From contig JBGSIC010000033.1 in NCBI GenBank assembly GCA_041751875.1, forward strand, positions 1 through 64,000: a stretch of 64,000 nt of DNA, written 5' to 3'. The notes below the pieces were generated by a model. It did not search any database. It was given only the letters and a program-made list of their open reading frames with translations, and was not told the origin of the DNA. A program made the position numbers and the translations under genes. This document shows, one piece after another, positions 25,259 to 34,334 of this stretch. The stretch's first letter is position 1. Every line of letters starts with the position of its first letter. The stretch comes from JBGSIC01 sp041751875. GTDB lineage: Bacteria > Bdellovibrionota > FAC87 > UBA2466 > JACKAF01.

Positions 25259-25310
25259 GGACCTGGGGATTTGAACCCCCAACCGATCCGAATTCGTCCA
25301 ATTAGACTAC
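25259..25310 (-). pseudogene. Decayed tRNA fragment
   Basis: Read on the minus strand there is a D-loop-like AGTCTAATTGGA, then a shortened middle, then a T-arm (GGGGG-TTCAAAT-CCCC) and the acceptor strand AGGTCC. Only about 18 bases separate the D-loop from the T-stem, too few for D-stem, anticodon arm and variable loop, and no matching 5' acceptor strand exists because the neighbouring reading frame begins there. It is a remnant, not a working tRNA, and sits at the border of the nucleotidyltransferase pair. Confidence 0.65.
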
Positions 25311-28300
25311 TGAATATTCAACCACAATCTGGGGGCGTGGATGACTTTGGACCCCTCGCTTAAGTTGAGTAAAACCCATCCTTTTTGCCCCGCGAGATCC
25401 CGGCCGATGTCGTAGGAGAAGGTGACCTTGTGGCCGTTTGAGCTAGGCGAAGCCGAGCCCAAGGTCACGGACACCGTTGAGTTGTTCGTGTTCTTGATAC
25501 TGGTGCTACTCGCCCCGGCCTTACCAATCTTATAGGGACCCGGTTCCGATTTATTGGAGTGGAACGCGAATCGTGCGATCACTTTAAGCGTTGTTCCCGC
25601 GCGCACATTTAAGTAACCACCGGAAAGTGCCACGCCACTCGCGTCGAACAGATCGAGCGAAGCCTTGCGATTGATCTTAAGTTCGAGCGAGTACATTTGC
25701 ACAAGTCGCTCAATGCTGGGTAGCCCCTCGATCGTACTCACAAATTCCACTGGTCGGTTTCCGCCGACTCCTGCTGTTGGTTTCACCCGAACAGCGACAG
25801 TAGCCGACTCTCCAGAAGCCAGTGATGGCAACGCCACCTGAGGATCGAGAATCTCAATGAGCTGCTCCGGATGGGTGAGGCTCATTGTCGTATCAGGAAG
25901 CGTATCTCGCGTTTGGTTTTTGAACGTAATTCGCGCCTGCACGGTTTCGCCAATCGCGGGGGCTTTTTCCAGCGTAAAAGCGGTCAGCTCCAGCGGGAAC
26001 CGGGCAGCTGCCTCAGTACTCAGCTCAGACAATGCCTCCCCTTTGTCGGTCTCAGCACGAACCACGACCTGGATTTTTCCACCGGCAACGGTTTGCGATA
26101 TCTTTCCTGAGAGAACCCCTTCGAAGGTAGTGCGCGAATCAGTCGCCAGAGCAGGAAGCGCGCGCATCGCAATCAGTCCGGATATTCCGCCCGCCTTTAC
26201 CACGCGAACCACAAAGCGCGCGTCAGGTGTGGGTAGCTTCCCGTAGTTATCGACGACTACTTTCAGGGTTGCATCCTCTCCCGGGCTCAGAAGTCCATCT
26301 CCATTGACGTCTTGGAGTTCCACTTTGCGGAAGAACACCATGTAACCTTTTTTCAGGAGCTCTTCGACCGCCACTCCTCCCAAACGATGCTGTTCTTGCT
26401 TAGCGCTTGGCAACGAGGTCGCAAACGCGTCACTGCGCGCTTGTTCCAAACCACCCTGACTAAGTCCCCGCTTATGGCTTTCCCCATTCTGTTGCGCAAG
26501 CGCGGTTTGGTACGCCTGGCTCGCGCTTTGATTATACGCAACCGGGTAGTTGCCCCGGTACGTGGAATCAAACACCGACTCGAAGTTCTTGAGATAACTT
26601 CTGTGATAGACATCCTCACAAAGAGGCCCGAACTCCGGAAGGATCAGGTTGGTACAAGGCGCATTATAATGCGTGTGAGAAGGTACCGGCACCATCACTC
26701 CCGCGAGAGCCCCACTTGTGGGCGCACCGAACGCAGGGCCTTTGGGATTGGAGAATCCAGGGCCACCCACCGAGCCGATCGCTTTTTTCTCCGGCTTTAA
26801 AAACATACCGGTTTCCGCGCTCGGAACCACTTCCATCTCGGTCATATCCACCAACGCATCCGACTGCGGAGCGTCCCCTAGGAGAGTATCGAGATAGGTG
26901 TTGTACCCTTTAGGAAAATCTTCGGCCTTGGCTTTTTGGGTCGCCAGGTTGGTTCCTTCCGTTGTTCCTTGGGCAAATGTTGCCGCTAGAGACGGATTTG
27001 CACGACCTTCTTGGTAACCTGCCAAGAAATCACGTTTACTTCCGTCGTCACTTCCCTTAGCCGAACCTGCTTGTTGACCAACGCGTTTACCGTCGGCAGA
27101 ACCTGCTTTTGCCCCACTGTCTCGCCCTTCTACCCCACCGTCCGTCGCACCGGCAGCGCTGGCAAGCCGCACCACTTTGTCTTTCTCCAGATTGTAATTC
27201 GCCACAACCTGTTCGTAGTAGCTGTACGCCGCATCTGACTCCGCCTTGGCTACGCGGTAGCGACGCAGAGCAGATTCATAGTCCGCAATGGATTGGCTTA
27301 AAACAAATTCGGCATCGCGTACTGCTATCTCAAGCCGTCGCACTTCGTTCTCGGCTTGGCTGAGTGCAAAGTTGTGGTTCTGCAATTCACCGGGAATCTG
27401 ATTCAATCTGCGTTGGATATCCAATCGATCACGCTCAAGCTGGGCCAAAGCCTGTGTCACAGAACGAAGAGCATCTTGCGTAGTATTAAGCCGTTGCTGA
27501 AGAGTGGCGACGCTATTTTTCTGCGCTTGGACTTGCCCTTGCACTCCCCGAATTTGTTGCGTCAGTGTTTGGATATCCTGCTGGATAGGCCCGACTTTCG
27601 CCTGGAGTTGGTTCAGCTGATTTTCAGAGGTCGCAATGGATTGCTTTACGGTTTGCACTTCGTTCTGTGCTGTTTGGATCTGAGTCTCAAGAGAGGCAAT
27701 CTCGGTATCCAAGCTATCAATGCGAGCTTTGAGCTTCGCAATTTGATTTTTGGTTTGCTGCTCCTCTTTCTCCAGGGCGTTCAAACGCTGCTTTTGGTTC
27801 TGAAGTTCTGCCTTTAAGCTATCTCCCTGAGCGTCTTCTTGCCCCTTCGCAAACTGGAGTTGCTCGATTTGCGTTTTAATCGCCGCGTCGCCGTCTCCCC
27901 CATTTAATTGTGCTTTCAGGTCGCGAATGCGATCGGCGAGTTCCTTGGATCGCGCACGACTTCGATCTAGCTCCTGCTGCACGCCGGCGACCTGGTTTTC
28001 AACATGTCCGATCTCGGGTCGCAACTGAGCCAAACGCGCCTGAAGGGCATTTAACTTCTGGCGCGAATCTTGTTTTTCCTGACGCGCGGCCTGAACGCGC
28101 GCGCGAAAATTCTGCAACTGAGCCTGGGCTTGGTTTAAGCGATTCTTTAGCTGAGGAATCTCGTTTTCCAGTCGTGCAATCTGATTTAAGTCGCTCTGAA
28201 TGCTCGATTCTTTCTGAGCCTTCTCTCCTTGTAGTCTTTGCAACTCACGTTGAAGATTATCTAGCGTCGCCTTTTCATTCTGGAGCTGACGACTGAGCGA

Positions 28301-28651
28301 ATCGGCTTCGCCCTCAAGTCTTTGTCTTTCTCTTTGCTTGTTAGGAATTTCGTTTTGAATAGAGCTGAGCCGCACTTTGAGATTGGCTTCTTGTTGCATC
28401 AACGCATTGATATCTGCTTGGAGCTGAAAAACGCTTCGTTGCGCGTTTTGCAATCGCTCTTTCTCGCGATTCAATTCAGCGGTCTTGGTATCAACTATTC
28501 CGGACTTCTCATCCACTTCCCACGCAATTTGATCGGTGATCTTCTGCTTGGCTTCGTACTTCTGTTGCGCTCCCTCCCAGTCTAGGTCTACCGCTAAGGA
28601 CTGAATGGAAAAAAATACGACGGCAAACGCCATAACAGTGCGATTCATCAT
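25307..28651 (-). CDS. Very long secreted coiled-coil protein
   Basis: 1114 residues from the ATG ATG at 28651 (GGAG six bases upstream). A signal peptide ends near SLAVDL. Residues about 25-480 are an almost unbroken Gln/Leu/Arg-rich coiled coil. About 480-590 is Gly/Ser/Ala-rich (GATDGGVEGRDSGAKAG and similar repeats), and about 790 on are Ig/CARDB-like beta domains (LQDVNGDGLLSPGEDATLKV, an EF-hand-like Ca loop; ITFKNQTRDTLPD; FVSTIEGLPSIERL). It looks like an extended periplasmic or surface fibre. No named family is recognised. Its 3' end runs into the tRNA remnant. Confidence 0.7.
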   Translation of the reverse strand: MMNRTVMAFAVVFFSIQSLAVDLDWEGAQQKYEAKQKITDQIAWEVDEKSGIVDTKTAELNREKERLQNAQRSVFQLQADINALMQQEANLKVRLSSIQNEIPNKQRERQRLEGEADSLSRQLQNEKATLDNLQRELQRLQGEKAQKESSIQSDLNQIARLENEIPQLKNRLNQAQAQLQNFRARVQAARQEKQDSRQKLNALQARLAQLRPEIGHVENQVAGVQQELDRSRARSKELADRIRDLKAQLNGGDGDAAIKTQIEQLQFAKGQEDAQGDSLKAELQNQKQRLNALEKEEQQTKNQIAKLKARIDSLDTEIASLETQIQTAQNEVQTVKQSIATSENQLNQLQAKVGPIQQDIQTLTQQIRGVQGQVQAQKNSVATLQQRLNTTQDALRSVTQALAQLERDRLDIQRRLNQIPGELQNHNFALSQAENEVRRLEIAVRDAEFVLSQSIADYESALRRYRVAKAESDAAYSYYEQVVANYNLEKDKVVRLASAAGATDGGVEGRDSGAKAGSADGKRVGQQAGSAKGSDDGSKRDFLAGYQEGRANPSLAATFAQGTTEGTNLATQKAKAEDFPKGYNTYLDTLLGDAPQSDALVDMTEMEVVPSAETGMFLKPEKKAIGSVGGPGFSNPKGPAFGAPTSGALAGVMVPVPSHTHYNAPCTNLILPEFGPLCEDVYHRSYLKNFESVFDSTYRGNYPVAYNQSASQAYQTALAQQNGESHKRGLSQGGLEQARSDAFATSLPSAKQEQHRLGGVAVEELLKKGYMVFFRKVELQDVNGDGLLSPGEDATLKVVVDNYGKLPTPDARFVVRVVKAGGISGLIAMRALPALATDSRTTFEGVLSGKISQTVAGGKIQVVVRAETDKGEALSELSTEAAARFPLELTAFTLEKAPAIGETVQARITFKNQTRDTLPDTTMSLTHPEQLIEILDPQVALPSLASGESATVAVRVKPTAGVGGNRPVEFVSTIEGLPSIERLVQMYSLELKINRKASLDLFDASGVALSGGYLNVRAGTTLKVIARFAFHSNKSEPGPYKIGKAGASSTSIKNTNNSTVSVTLGSASPSSNGHKVTFSYDIGRDLAGQKGWVLLNLSEGSKVIHAPRLWLNIQ

Positions 28652-28892
28652 TGCTCCGAATTGAAATAGAAATTGGATACGCAAGCCCCCACGGCCCCCA
28701 TACTTCCCTGAAAAGCAAAGAGAATGCCAATTCTCAGGACGCTAAACAACCAATGAGCAACGCATCATAAAAAAAACTTAGCCTAAAATGAGAAAATCGC
28801 AGTGGATGGGAGGGTGCCAAAAAGACACTAGTGGCCGTTTTGGCCCTGCTTTGTTGGCTCTTTTGTCTAGTGTGGCGTAAGTTGCGCGAGGC

Positions 28893-30020
28893 CTAAGGCG
28901 TGCCGGGAGCGCGCTCCCAAACGGCATGGCGAGCAAAAAACTGTTGTGTCCCACGGCGAAGTTGGCGCGCCCACCAACGGGTGCGATGCATTCCCGCTCC
29001 CCGAATGGCTTCTAGGTTACTGAGAAATCCTCGGTAAGTTTCCCCATCAAACGACCGGTCCCGAATATTCAAACGAGAAAGAATAAGAAGCAAACGGGCA
29101 TCCGCCAGAGGCGCTTCCATCTCTCGCAGGCGTTCGTAATAAGCGGGTATCGCCTCCCGACTCGATGGAAGGGGCAATCGTTCACGCGCTTCCAGGGTCT
29201 GGAAAACCGAAGTCAGTACGATATGACTAATAATGTTGCGACCGTCGAGAGAATTAAAATGCTTTACGACGGAATCACGTAATTCTCCCATCAACTCTTC
29301 AATGTAGTTTGCCAGACCCGCACGATCTTCCAAACGCCAACGAAAACGACGACGCATTTCAAACATAAATAGATCTGCATCTTCGTCGAGGCGGTGCTTG
29401 TCCCAGTGAATAAACTGCGAACGGGTTAGTCGCCAGTATTGTGGCTCGGCCCACGGAGGGGTACTTTTTTTGCCCAAACTAGGGAAAGAAACAACTTCCG
29501 ATGCCGCAATCCGTTCAAACCCGAGTTTTCTATGCAGTCTCTGCGAGCGCTCGTTGTTCACATTGGTCGCCGCGTAGATGTTTTCCACTTTCAACACATG
29601 AAACGCGTAGAAAAGTGCTGCGTACTTTAGTTCGGAGCCCAAGCCTCTTCCGAGTTTCGGACACGGAACACTTTCGCACTCGAGCCACCCATCGTTATCC
29701 AGGCGATACAATCGATCGAGAAACAGCGGAAGGTGTGCCGCTTTGTCAGCTACGTTAATCGCAAGGCTGCCAATAGGATGCAAAGTACGGCGATCGAAAA
29801 CAGTTAGCCAACCCGGGTTTTCGCGATTAAGGGTCGAGCGGGATCCGACCAGTAATCTTGGTGTCGCAAGCAACACGTCTACGCCTTGAGGCGCGCTAAT
29901 GGCTTGAGGAAACGATTCTCGAACAAGACGGGCCGTGCAGAACTCAATAAAAGACCCCTGGCTCGCGCAGAACGCAGTCGGCACACGAAGGATTAGAATG
30001 AAAAGCCAACAAAGACGCAT
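28893..30020 (-). CDS. Secreted protein with internal GNAT domain
   Basis: 375 residues with a signal peptide (MRLCWLFILILRVPTAFCAS). Residues about 40-180 form a GNAT fold, with the acetyl-CoA loop LGRGLGSELKYAALFYAF and IYAATNVNNERSQRLHRKLG. About 190-375 is helical, charged and unassigned. GNAT enzymes are normally cytoplasmic, so a signal peptide is unusual; either acyl-CoA-independent chemistry, a lost signal function or a wrong N-terminus should be considered, although no better internal start is apparent. Confidence 0.65.
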   Translation of the reverse strand: MRLCWLFILILRVPTAFCASQGSFIEFCTARLVRESFPQAISAPQGVDVLLATPRLLVGSRSTLNRENPGWLTVFDRRTLHPIGSLAINVADKAAHLPLFLDRLYRLDNDGWLECESVPCPKLGRGLGSELKYAALFYAFHVLKVENIYAATNVNNERSQRLHRKLGFERIAASEVVSFPSLGKKSTPPWAEPQYWRLTRSQFIHWDKHRLDEDADLFMFEMRRRFRWRLEDRAGLANYIEELMGELRDSVVKHFNSLDGRNIISHIVLTSVFQTLEARERLPLPSSREAIPAYYERLREMEAPLADARLLLILSRLNIRDRSFDGETYRGFLSNLEAIRGAGMHRTRWWARQLRRGTQQFFARHAVWERAPGTP

Positions 30021-30153
30021 TGAGCGGCCTTATACCAAGGACCTCGAAAAACTCAAGGTGCCAAAGTGGAAGCAGGTGAAACCGCTTGCTGGCTTTCGTT
30101 TGCGGTATCTCATTCGGGTGTAAAAACTGGAAATTGCGGTGAAATTGTACATT

Positions 30154-31431
30154 CTATTTGCGCCACAGGTAGAGGCCAATCGCGAGGATGCCAACGGCGA
30201 CCACCGCTCCCCCGACTAGTTGCTGTGTCACCGGAAGTAGTGCGACCAACCCCAAGGTGCAAGCAATGCCCAGCACCGGAACAAAAGTGGGGACGCGGAA
30301 CCCCTTCTTTGGCCGGTCCGACCGCAAGCGAAGCAGCGCTACATGGACCAAACAAAACGTCAGAAGTAGGAGGAGGCTTGTGGCACCCGCTAACACTTCC
30401 ACGCTACCCGCAATGCTTAAGACGATTGCAAGAATCCAGACCACGCCGATGGCCAGGTGGGGCGTGCGTGTTTTGGGGTGCGCTCTTCCCAAAAACTCCG
30501 GCAACAGACCCTGTTCAGACAAACCGAATAACAGACGTGACCCCGTCACCGCATTCAGGAGAGCGGTGTTAGAGACGGCAAACAGAGAAAGAACGGCAAA
30601 AGCGGCGCCAGAGAGTGGCACCTGCACTCTCTCCGCGAGAAGCACTAAGGGAGCCTGTGACGCAGCAAGTTCTTCGACTGAAACAAAACGTGTGGCAAGC
30701 CATGCGGTCAACACGTACACGACTCCGGCCACGACCAAACTCGCCATCATCGCGATGGGAATATCGCGACGCGGATTTTTGGCCTCTTCAGCAACATTTG
30801 CCAGATCCTCAAATCCCATAAACGCATAGAACGCGAGACTGGCGCCCACGAAAATCCCTACGCCAGAGGGTGCGACGGCGTGATTAACAGCAGCCGGTGG
30901 CGCATCGGTGAAAAGGGCTAGGCCAGCGCCAATAATAAGGAGTAGTCCCCCGGTCTCGACAATCGTGCAAAAAATATTGGCGATAGAAGAGTGCCCAATC
31001 CCACGAAAATTTATAAACGTAAGGAGCGAAACAAAAGCGACGATGACGAGTGGTTCAGGTACCAAGGCAAATTCCTGAAAGTAACCAGAAAATGCTCTCC
31101 CCGCAGCAGCCAAAGACACCACACTCGCCCAGGTGACAAACCAGCCGGACAAAAGGGGCATAGCTTGACTCAGTTTTCCTCGGCCCGAAAAAGCACGACT
31201 AAGAAAATAAGATGAGCCCGCGCTATTTGGGTAGCGTGCTGTAAGTTCCGCGTAGGACATGCCCGTGAGAAACGCCACGGAAAAAGCGGCGACAAACGCG
31301 GCCCAAGAGTAGACCGAAGCTTCGGCAGCTACTTTACCCACCAGCGCGTAGATCCCCGCTCCGAGCACGTCGCCCACTCCATAGAAGAGGAGCGCGACCA
31401 GCCCCAGGGTGGGTTTCAGTTTTTTCTTCAT
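30154..31431 (-). CDS. APC-family amino-acid permease
   Basis: 425 residues from the ATG at 31431 (MKKKLKPTLGLVALLFYGVG). About twelve hydrophobic segments, with the TM1 signature GVGDVLGAGIYALVG, FYAFMGFEDLANVAEEAKNP (TM6 break and loop) and SNTALLNAVTGSRLLFGLS. This is the amino acid-polyamine-organocation superfamily, closest in look to YfnA/CAT-type cationic amino-acid transporters. The substrate cannot be fixed. It stands alone. Confidence 0.88.
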   Translation of the reverse strand: MKKKLKPTLGLVALLFYGVGDVLGAGIYALVGKVAAEASVYSWAAFVAAFSVAFLTGMSYAELTARYPNSAGSSYFLSRAFSGRGKLSQAMPLLSGWFVTWASVVSLAAAGRAFSGYFQEFALVPEPLVIVAFVSLLTFINFRGIGHSSIANIFCTIVETGGLLLIIGAGLALFTDAPPAAVNHAVAPSGVGIFVGASLAFYAFMGFEDLANVAEEAKNPRRDIPIAMMASLVVAGVVYVLTAWLATRFVSVEELAASQAPLVLLAERVQVPLSGAAFAVLSLFAVSNTALLNAVTGSRLLFGLSEQGLLPEFLGRAHPKTRTPHLAIGVVWILAIVLSIAGSVEVLAGATSLLLLLTFCLVHVALLRLRSDRPKKGFRVPTFVPVLGIACTLGLVALLPVTQQLVGGAVVAVGILAIGLYLWRK

Positions 31432-31569
31432 TGTTAAAGACAGCCTACCGCCGGAATACACGCCGGTAAAGCGGCGCCGATTGGTTGAAGAGTTTACAGA
31501 CGGCTAGACAATTATTGTCACCCTCGCAGCGAATACGCCGCTAAACCCTTGATCCTTTGATGCTCAGAA

Positions 31570-32184
31570 GTGGGGAGAAATTTGCTTTGGATGAGCCCCA
31601 TGAAGAACTTTTTATTTGCGCTGGTATGGGTGGGCTTTCATTTTTCTTTCGCTGCAAAAGCGGAAACGACCCCAAAGATCTATGATGTCTATGTTCAAGG
31701 GAGCGGCTGTCGAAACGGATCGACCAGCACAACATTAACCCCCAACTCAAATGGTGTTTCGGTTTTGTTCAGCGAATTTATGGTTGATTCCGCTGAATGG
31801 GTTCGCCAACGTTCCTGCTTGATTCGTTTGAAGATAAAACTGCCCCCCAAAGTTCGTATGAGTCTTAAGACCGCCGATTACCGCGGATTTGCTTACGCTA
31901 ACGGTAAGGACGCCGGCGCTCTTTTCACGCGCGTACTGATGACTCAATCGTACCAATTGCAGGCAAGCCCCGTTCGGGCATTTCGGTTTAAACATTTCGA
32001 TGATGAGATCTTTTTCCAACCTAAGGTGAATCTCAACTCTAACTGTGGTGGAGTCGCGACAGTGTATTTCCAGTCGCACCTACAAATTGATCATCCCTGG
32101 AAGAGCAAGGGCCAGAGTTTCGCTCAAATGGACTCTTTCGATTTCTCGCTCCCTGACCACGTAACGTTCAAGAAGTGCAAATAA
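31570..32184 (+). CDS. Secreted DUF4360-family protein, copy 1
   Basis: 204 residues; a second ATG at 31600 (MKNFLFALVW) may be the real start. Signal peptide, then YDVYVQGSGCRNGSTSTTLT, VSVLFSEFMVDSAEW, CLIRLKIKLPPKVRMSLKTADYRGF and a late Cys (NSNCGG). The same order of blocks occurs in the convergent copy 2 at 32261-32842, and it matches DUF4360, found in secreted proteins of fungi and some bacteria. Function is unknown. The conserved Cys pairs suggest disulfides outside the cytoplasm. Confidence 0.75.
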   Translation: MGRNLLWMSPMKNFLFALVWVGFHFSFAAKAETTPKIYDVYVQGSGCRNGSTSTTLTPNSNGVSVLFSEFMVDSAEWVRQRSCLIRLKIKLPPKVRMSLKTADYRGFAYANGKDAGALFTRVLMTQSYQLQASPVRAFRFKHFDDEIFFQPKVNLNSNCGGVATVYFQSHLQIDHPWKSKGQSFAQMDSFDFSLPDHVTFKKCK

Positions 32185-32194
32185 AGCTGCGGGC

Positions 32195-32233
32195 AAAAAA
32201 AAGGCCGGCCTGAGAGTAGCCCCCCAGGCCAGC
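32195..32233 (-). terminator. Terminator between the convergent DUF4360 genes
   Basis: On the minus strand GCTGGCCTG pairs with CAGGCCGGC (one mismatch) around a GGGGGCTACTCT loop and is followed by C and eight T. It ends the minus-strand DUF4360 gene and may also slow transcription from the plus-strand copy. Confidence 0.8.
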
Positions 32234-32260
32234 TTCACCAGACAGAGTCGACGCCCCGTC

Positions 32261-32842
32261 TTAACAGCGCCTCCATTGCAGGAGGTACTTAATTCCCGCA
32301 GAAACATCCATGCTATCGACCGTGGAGAACGATTGTCCCCCTTGCGAACCGTTTTTCACGCGCATGGCGGAGTTAACTCGCAAGTTCACATCCGCTCCGC
32401 AAGCAGACCACACCACTGCCGAAGCGGCTAACCGATCCGTTACGGTGTATTCCTCATCCATTTCCCCGTAGAAATTACGCGTCACTTTTGGCCCGCGAAT
32501 TCCGGCAAAGAAATACTCCGAAGACAACTGAGACGTCGCTCCCCGAGGCAACCCGTTGTACCCGCGGTAGTCCACTTGAATAATGGAAACGCTGAGTCCC
32601 TGCGGAATATGAATCGGAATGGCAACGTTACAGTTCTTGCGAGCAATTCTATTCTTTCCTACGGCTTCCACGATATATTCGCTGAATAAAATACTCAGCG
32701 CCTTTGAATCCGGACTAAGTGTCGTTGACACACTTCCCGGAATGCATCCGTTACCGGAATAACCTGGCTCGCCGAGATAGATATCGTCCGCCATGACGGC
32801 CGACGAAGCGACTAGAAATAGCCCGATGATCGTTTTCTTCAT
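32261..32842 (-). CDS. Secreted DUF4360-family protein, copy 2
   Basis: 193 residues with signal peptide (cleavage near VMADD). Blocks GYSGNGCIPGSVSTTLSPDS, LSILFSEYIVEA, RKNCNVAIPIHIPQGLSVSI and VDYRGYNGLPRG match DUF4360 more closely than the convergent copy. It shares the block order and cysteines with copy 1, so the two are diverged paralogues arranged tail to tail. Function is unknown. Confidence 0.8.
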   Translation of the reverse strand: MKKTIIGLFLVASSAVMADDIYLGEPGYSGNGCIPGSVSTTLSPDSKALSILFSEYIVEAVGKNRIARKNCNVAIPIHIPQGLSVSIIQVDYRGYNGLPRGATSQLSSEYFFAGIRGPKVTRNFYGEMDEEYTVTDRLAASAVVWSACGADVNLRVNSAMRVKNGSQGGQSFSTVDSMDVSAGIKYLLQWRRC

Positions 32843-33017
32843 TCATCCCCCTTTGAGGAAAGAAATCGGTCCTCAGTTTCGACTCCCCCGTAGAAGCCGC
32901 GCTGGGAGGAACGTCTTTCTCTTAGTTTCTTGAAATTGCAAGACTGCGGCCATGTGGTTTTCCACACCGCGTCTAGCGTAATAAGGAGAGCGAAGTTGAG
33001 AAGTGTGGCGTTTTTAC

Positions 33018-33042
33018 ATGGGGCCGGAAAAATCGGCCCCAT
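33018..33042. terminator. GC-rich hairpin after the GT2 gene
   Basis: A perfect nine-base stem ATGGGGCCG / CGGCCCCAT with a seven-base loop lies 33 bp downstream of the minus-strand glycosyltransferase stop. There is no T-run directly after it on the minus strand, so termination efficiency is uncertain. Confidence 0.45.
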
Positions 33043-33074
33043 TAGCAGATGTGATCACAAAAGAGTGAGTGCGT

Positions 33075-34049
33075 TTACGCGGCGGGAGAGGGGGTGCGAT
33101 TTACCCCACGCAGATACCAGGCAAGACGAATCAGGGCGAAACCGAATCTCTCACCGAAGAGAAGAATAAGACACCACTTCAACGGAGAAGCAAAAGTCGC
33201 TTCCCCTTCGAGCACAAACAAATGAACGAAGCAGTTTTTTAAGAAAACCAAAGGACGTTTGCCGATGGCTGCTGTTAAGATCGCACGCTCCGAGCTGACG
33301 CGTGTTCCCTCGAGGCGAACGCTCTCTTGATCAATTTTGCCCTCATACCTCTCGAGAAATCGGACAAGGTTTACGTTCAGCTTCGCTTTTTCTGTGAGTC
33401 GGTCACCGGCATGCTGCCGATAGACCGCGAGTGGGAGGGGGAAATCTTGAAATTGGGTCACGCGACTGGCTCGCAAATAGAAATCCCAGTCTTCGTGGGT
33501 TTTGAGATGCGGATGAAAAAGACCACACTGATCAAAGACCTCTCGGCGAACGGTAACTGCGGAAACGGTATGGATCTGGCCCAGCCCCTCGCTACACGGG
33601 AGTTCAAAAAGATTTCCTGGAATCTCTTTTGCTAAGCGAATGTGATCAGGGAACAATAAAGGTTCCCAACGTTTGATTGTTCCGGAGTAGACGAGTCCTG
33701 CCTCAACAACTTTTTCGTGGAGGCGAGCATGCACTTCCAATTTCTCCGGTACCCACTCGTCATCGTCGTCGAGAAAAGCGAGCACCGCTCCTTGGGATCG
33801 CAAAATGCCTAGGTTGCGCGAGTAGGAAACGCCCAAACCGGAGTCATGCGTATGCAATGCGATGCGCTTGTCATTGAAGCGAGCAAGGATTTTGCACAGA
33901 AGCAGGTGATCTTCCGGCTCGTCGTTGACCACGTGAACATCGAAACTTTGATTGGTTTGTTTGAGTACGCTTTGAATCGCAAGCGTAAGCAGACGGATGC
34001 GCCTATGCGTAGGGATAATGACAGAAAAATAAGGAACCGCTGTGTTCAC
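33075..34049 (-). CDS. Family 2 glycosyltransferase
   Basis: 324 residues. GT-A fold: FSVIIPTHRRIRLLTLAIQS at the N-terminus, FDVHVVNDEP, the nucleotide-sugar DxD motif in GAVLAFLDDDDEWVPEKLEV (about 90-109), then TRREVFDQCGLFHPHLKTHEDWDFYLRA, the acceptor-site ED motif. It transfers a sugar from a nucleotide-sugar to a surface glycan, possibly LPS. A C-terminal hydrophobic segment (CLILLFGERFGFALIRL) may hold it at the membrane. It is alone, not in a larger LPS cluster. Confidence 0.88.
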   Translation of the reverse strand: MNTAVPYFSVIIPTHRRIRLLTLAIQSVLKQTNQSFDVHVVNDEPEDHLLLCKILARFNDKRIALHTHDSGLGVSYSRNLGILRSQGAVLAFLDDDDEWVPEKLEVHARLHEKVVEAGLVYSGTIKRWEPLLFPDHIRLAKEIPGNLFELPCSEGLGQIHTVSAVTVRREVFDQCGLFHPHLKTHEDWDFYLRASRVTQFQDFPLPLAVYRQHAGDRLTEKAKLNVNLVRFLERYEGKIDQESVRLEGTRVSSERAILTAAIGKRPLVFLKNCFVHLFVLEGEATFASPLKWCLILLFGERFGFALIRLAWYLRGVNRTPSPAA

Positions 34050-34204
34050 TTATCGCCAGTTTTAGGAGGTTAGAGGTAGAGAACGGAAGAGGAGTGCAAC
34101 GACTAGAAAAAACGCCTCCTATCTATTGTGACCGATAAGGCGATTTTTGCAAAGCCAACCCTCCATAACGCGGCGCTTGCCCAGGAACTGCTTTTGTATG
34201 AATA

Positions 34205-34226
34205 AAATCGGGGTGGCGGGATTTGA
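34205..34226. repeat. Direct repeat of the tRNA-Pro 3' end
   Basis: 22 bases here are identical to 34332-34353, which cover the last 18-19 bases of the tRNA-Pro gene plus its 3' flank. The copies are 127 bp apart. Beyond this the sequences diverge. This is the pattern left by site-specific integration or by tRNA-end duplication; no integrase lies between. Confidence 0.75.
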
Positions 34227-34334
34227 CCTTGCGAGCAGGATCAATGCATTGGTGTCCAAAGTGAAGAGCAAGACAAATCGGCTTAGTGCGAGGGTAAGGG
34301 CAAAAAGTGTTGTCCAAAAGTGGAAGCTAAGAAA

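Noticed and set aside
28825..28873. ACACTAG/CTAGTGT inverted repeat before the coiled-coil gene region
   Set aside because: Arms of seven bases with a 35-base gap; no flanking duplication or T-run; could be chance.
29998..30123. Small plus-strand basic ORF between the secreted GNAT and the permease (about 41 codons)
   Set aside because: Basic residues (RRIERPYTKDLEKLKVPKW) recall small toxins, but it overlaps the start of the minus-strand gene, has no ribosome-binding site and no partner.
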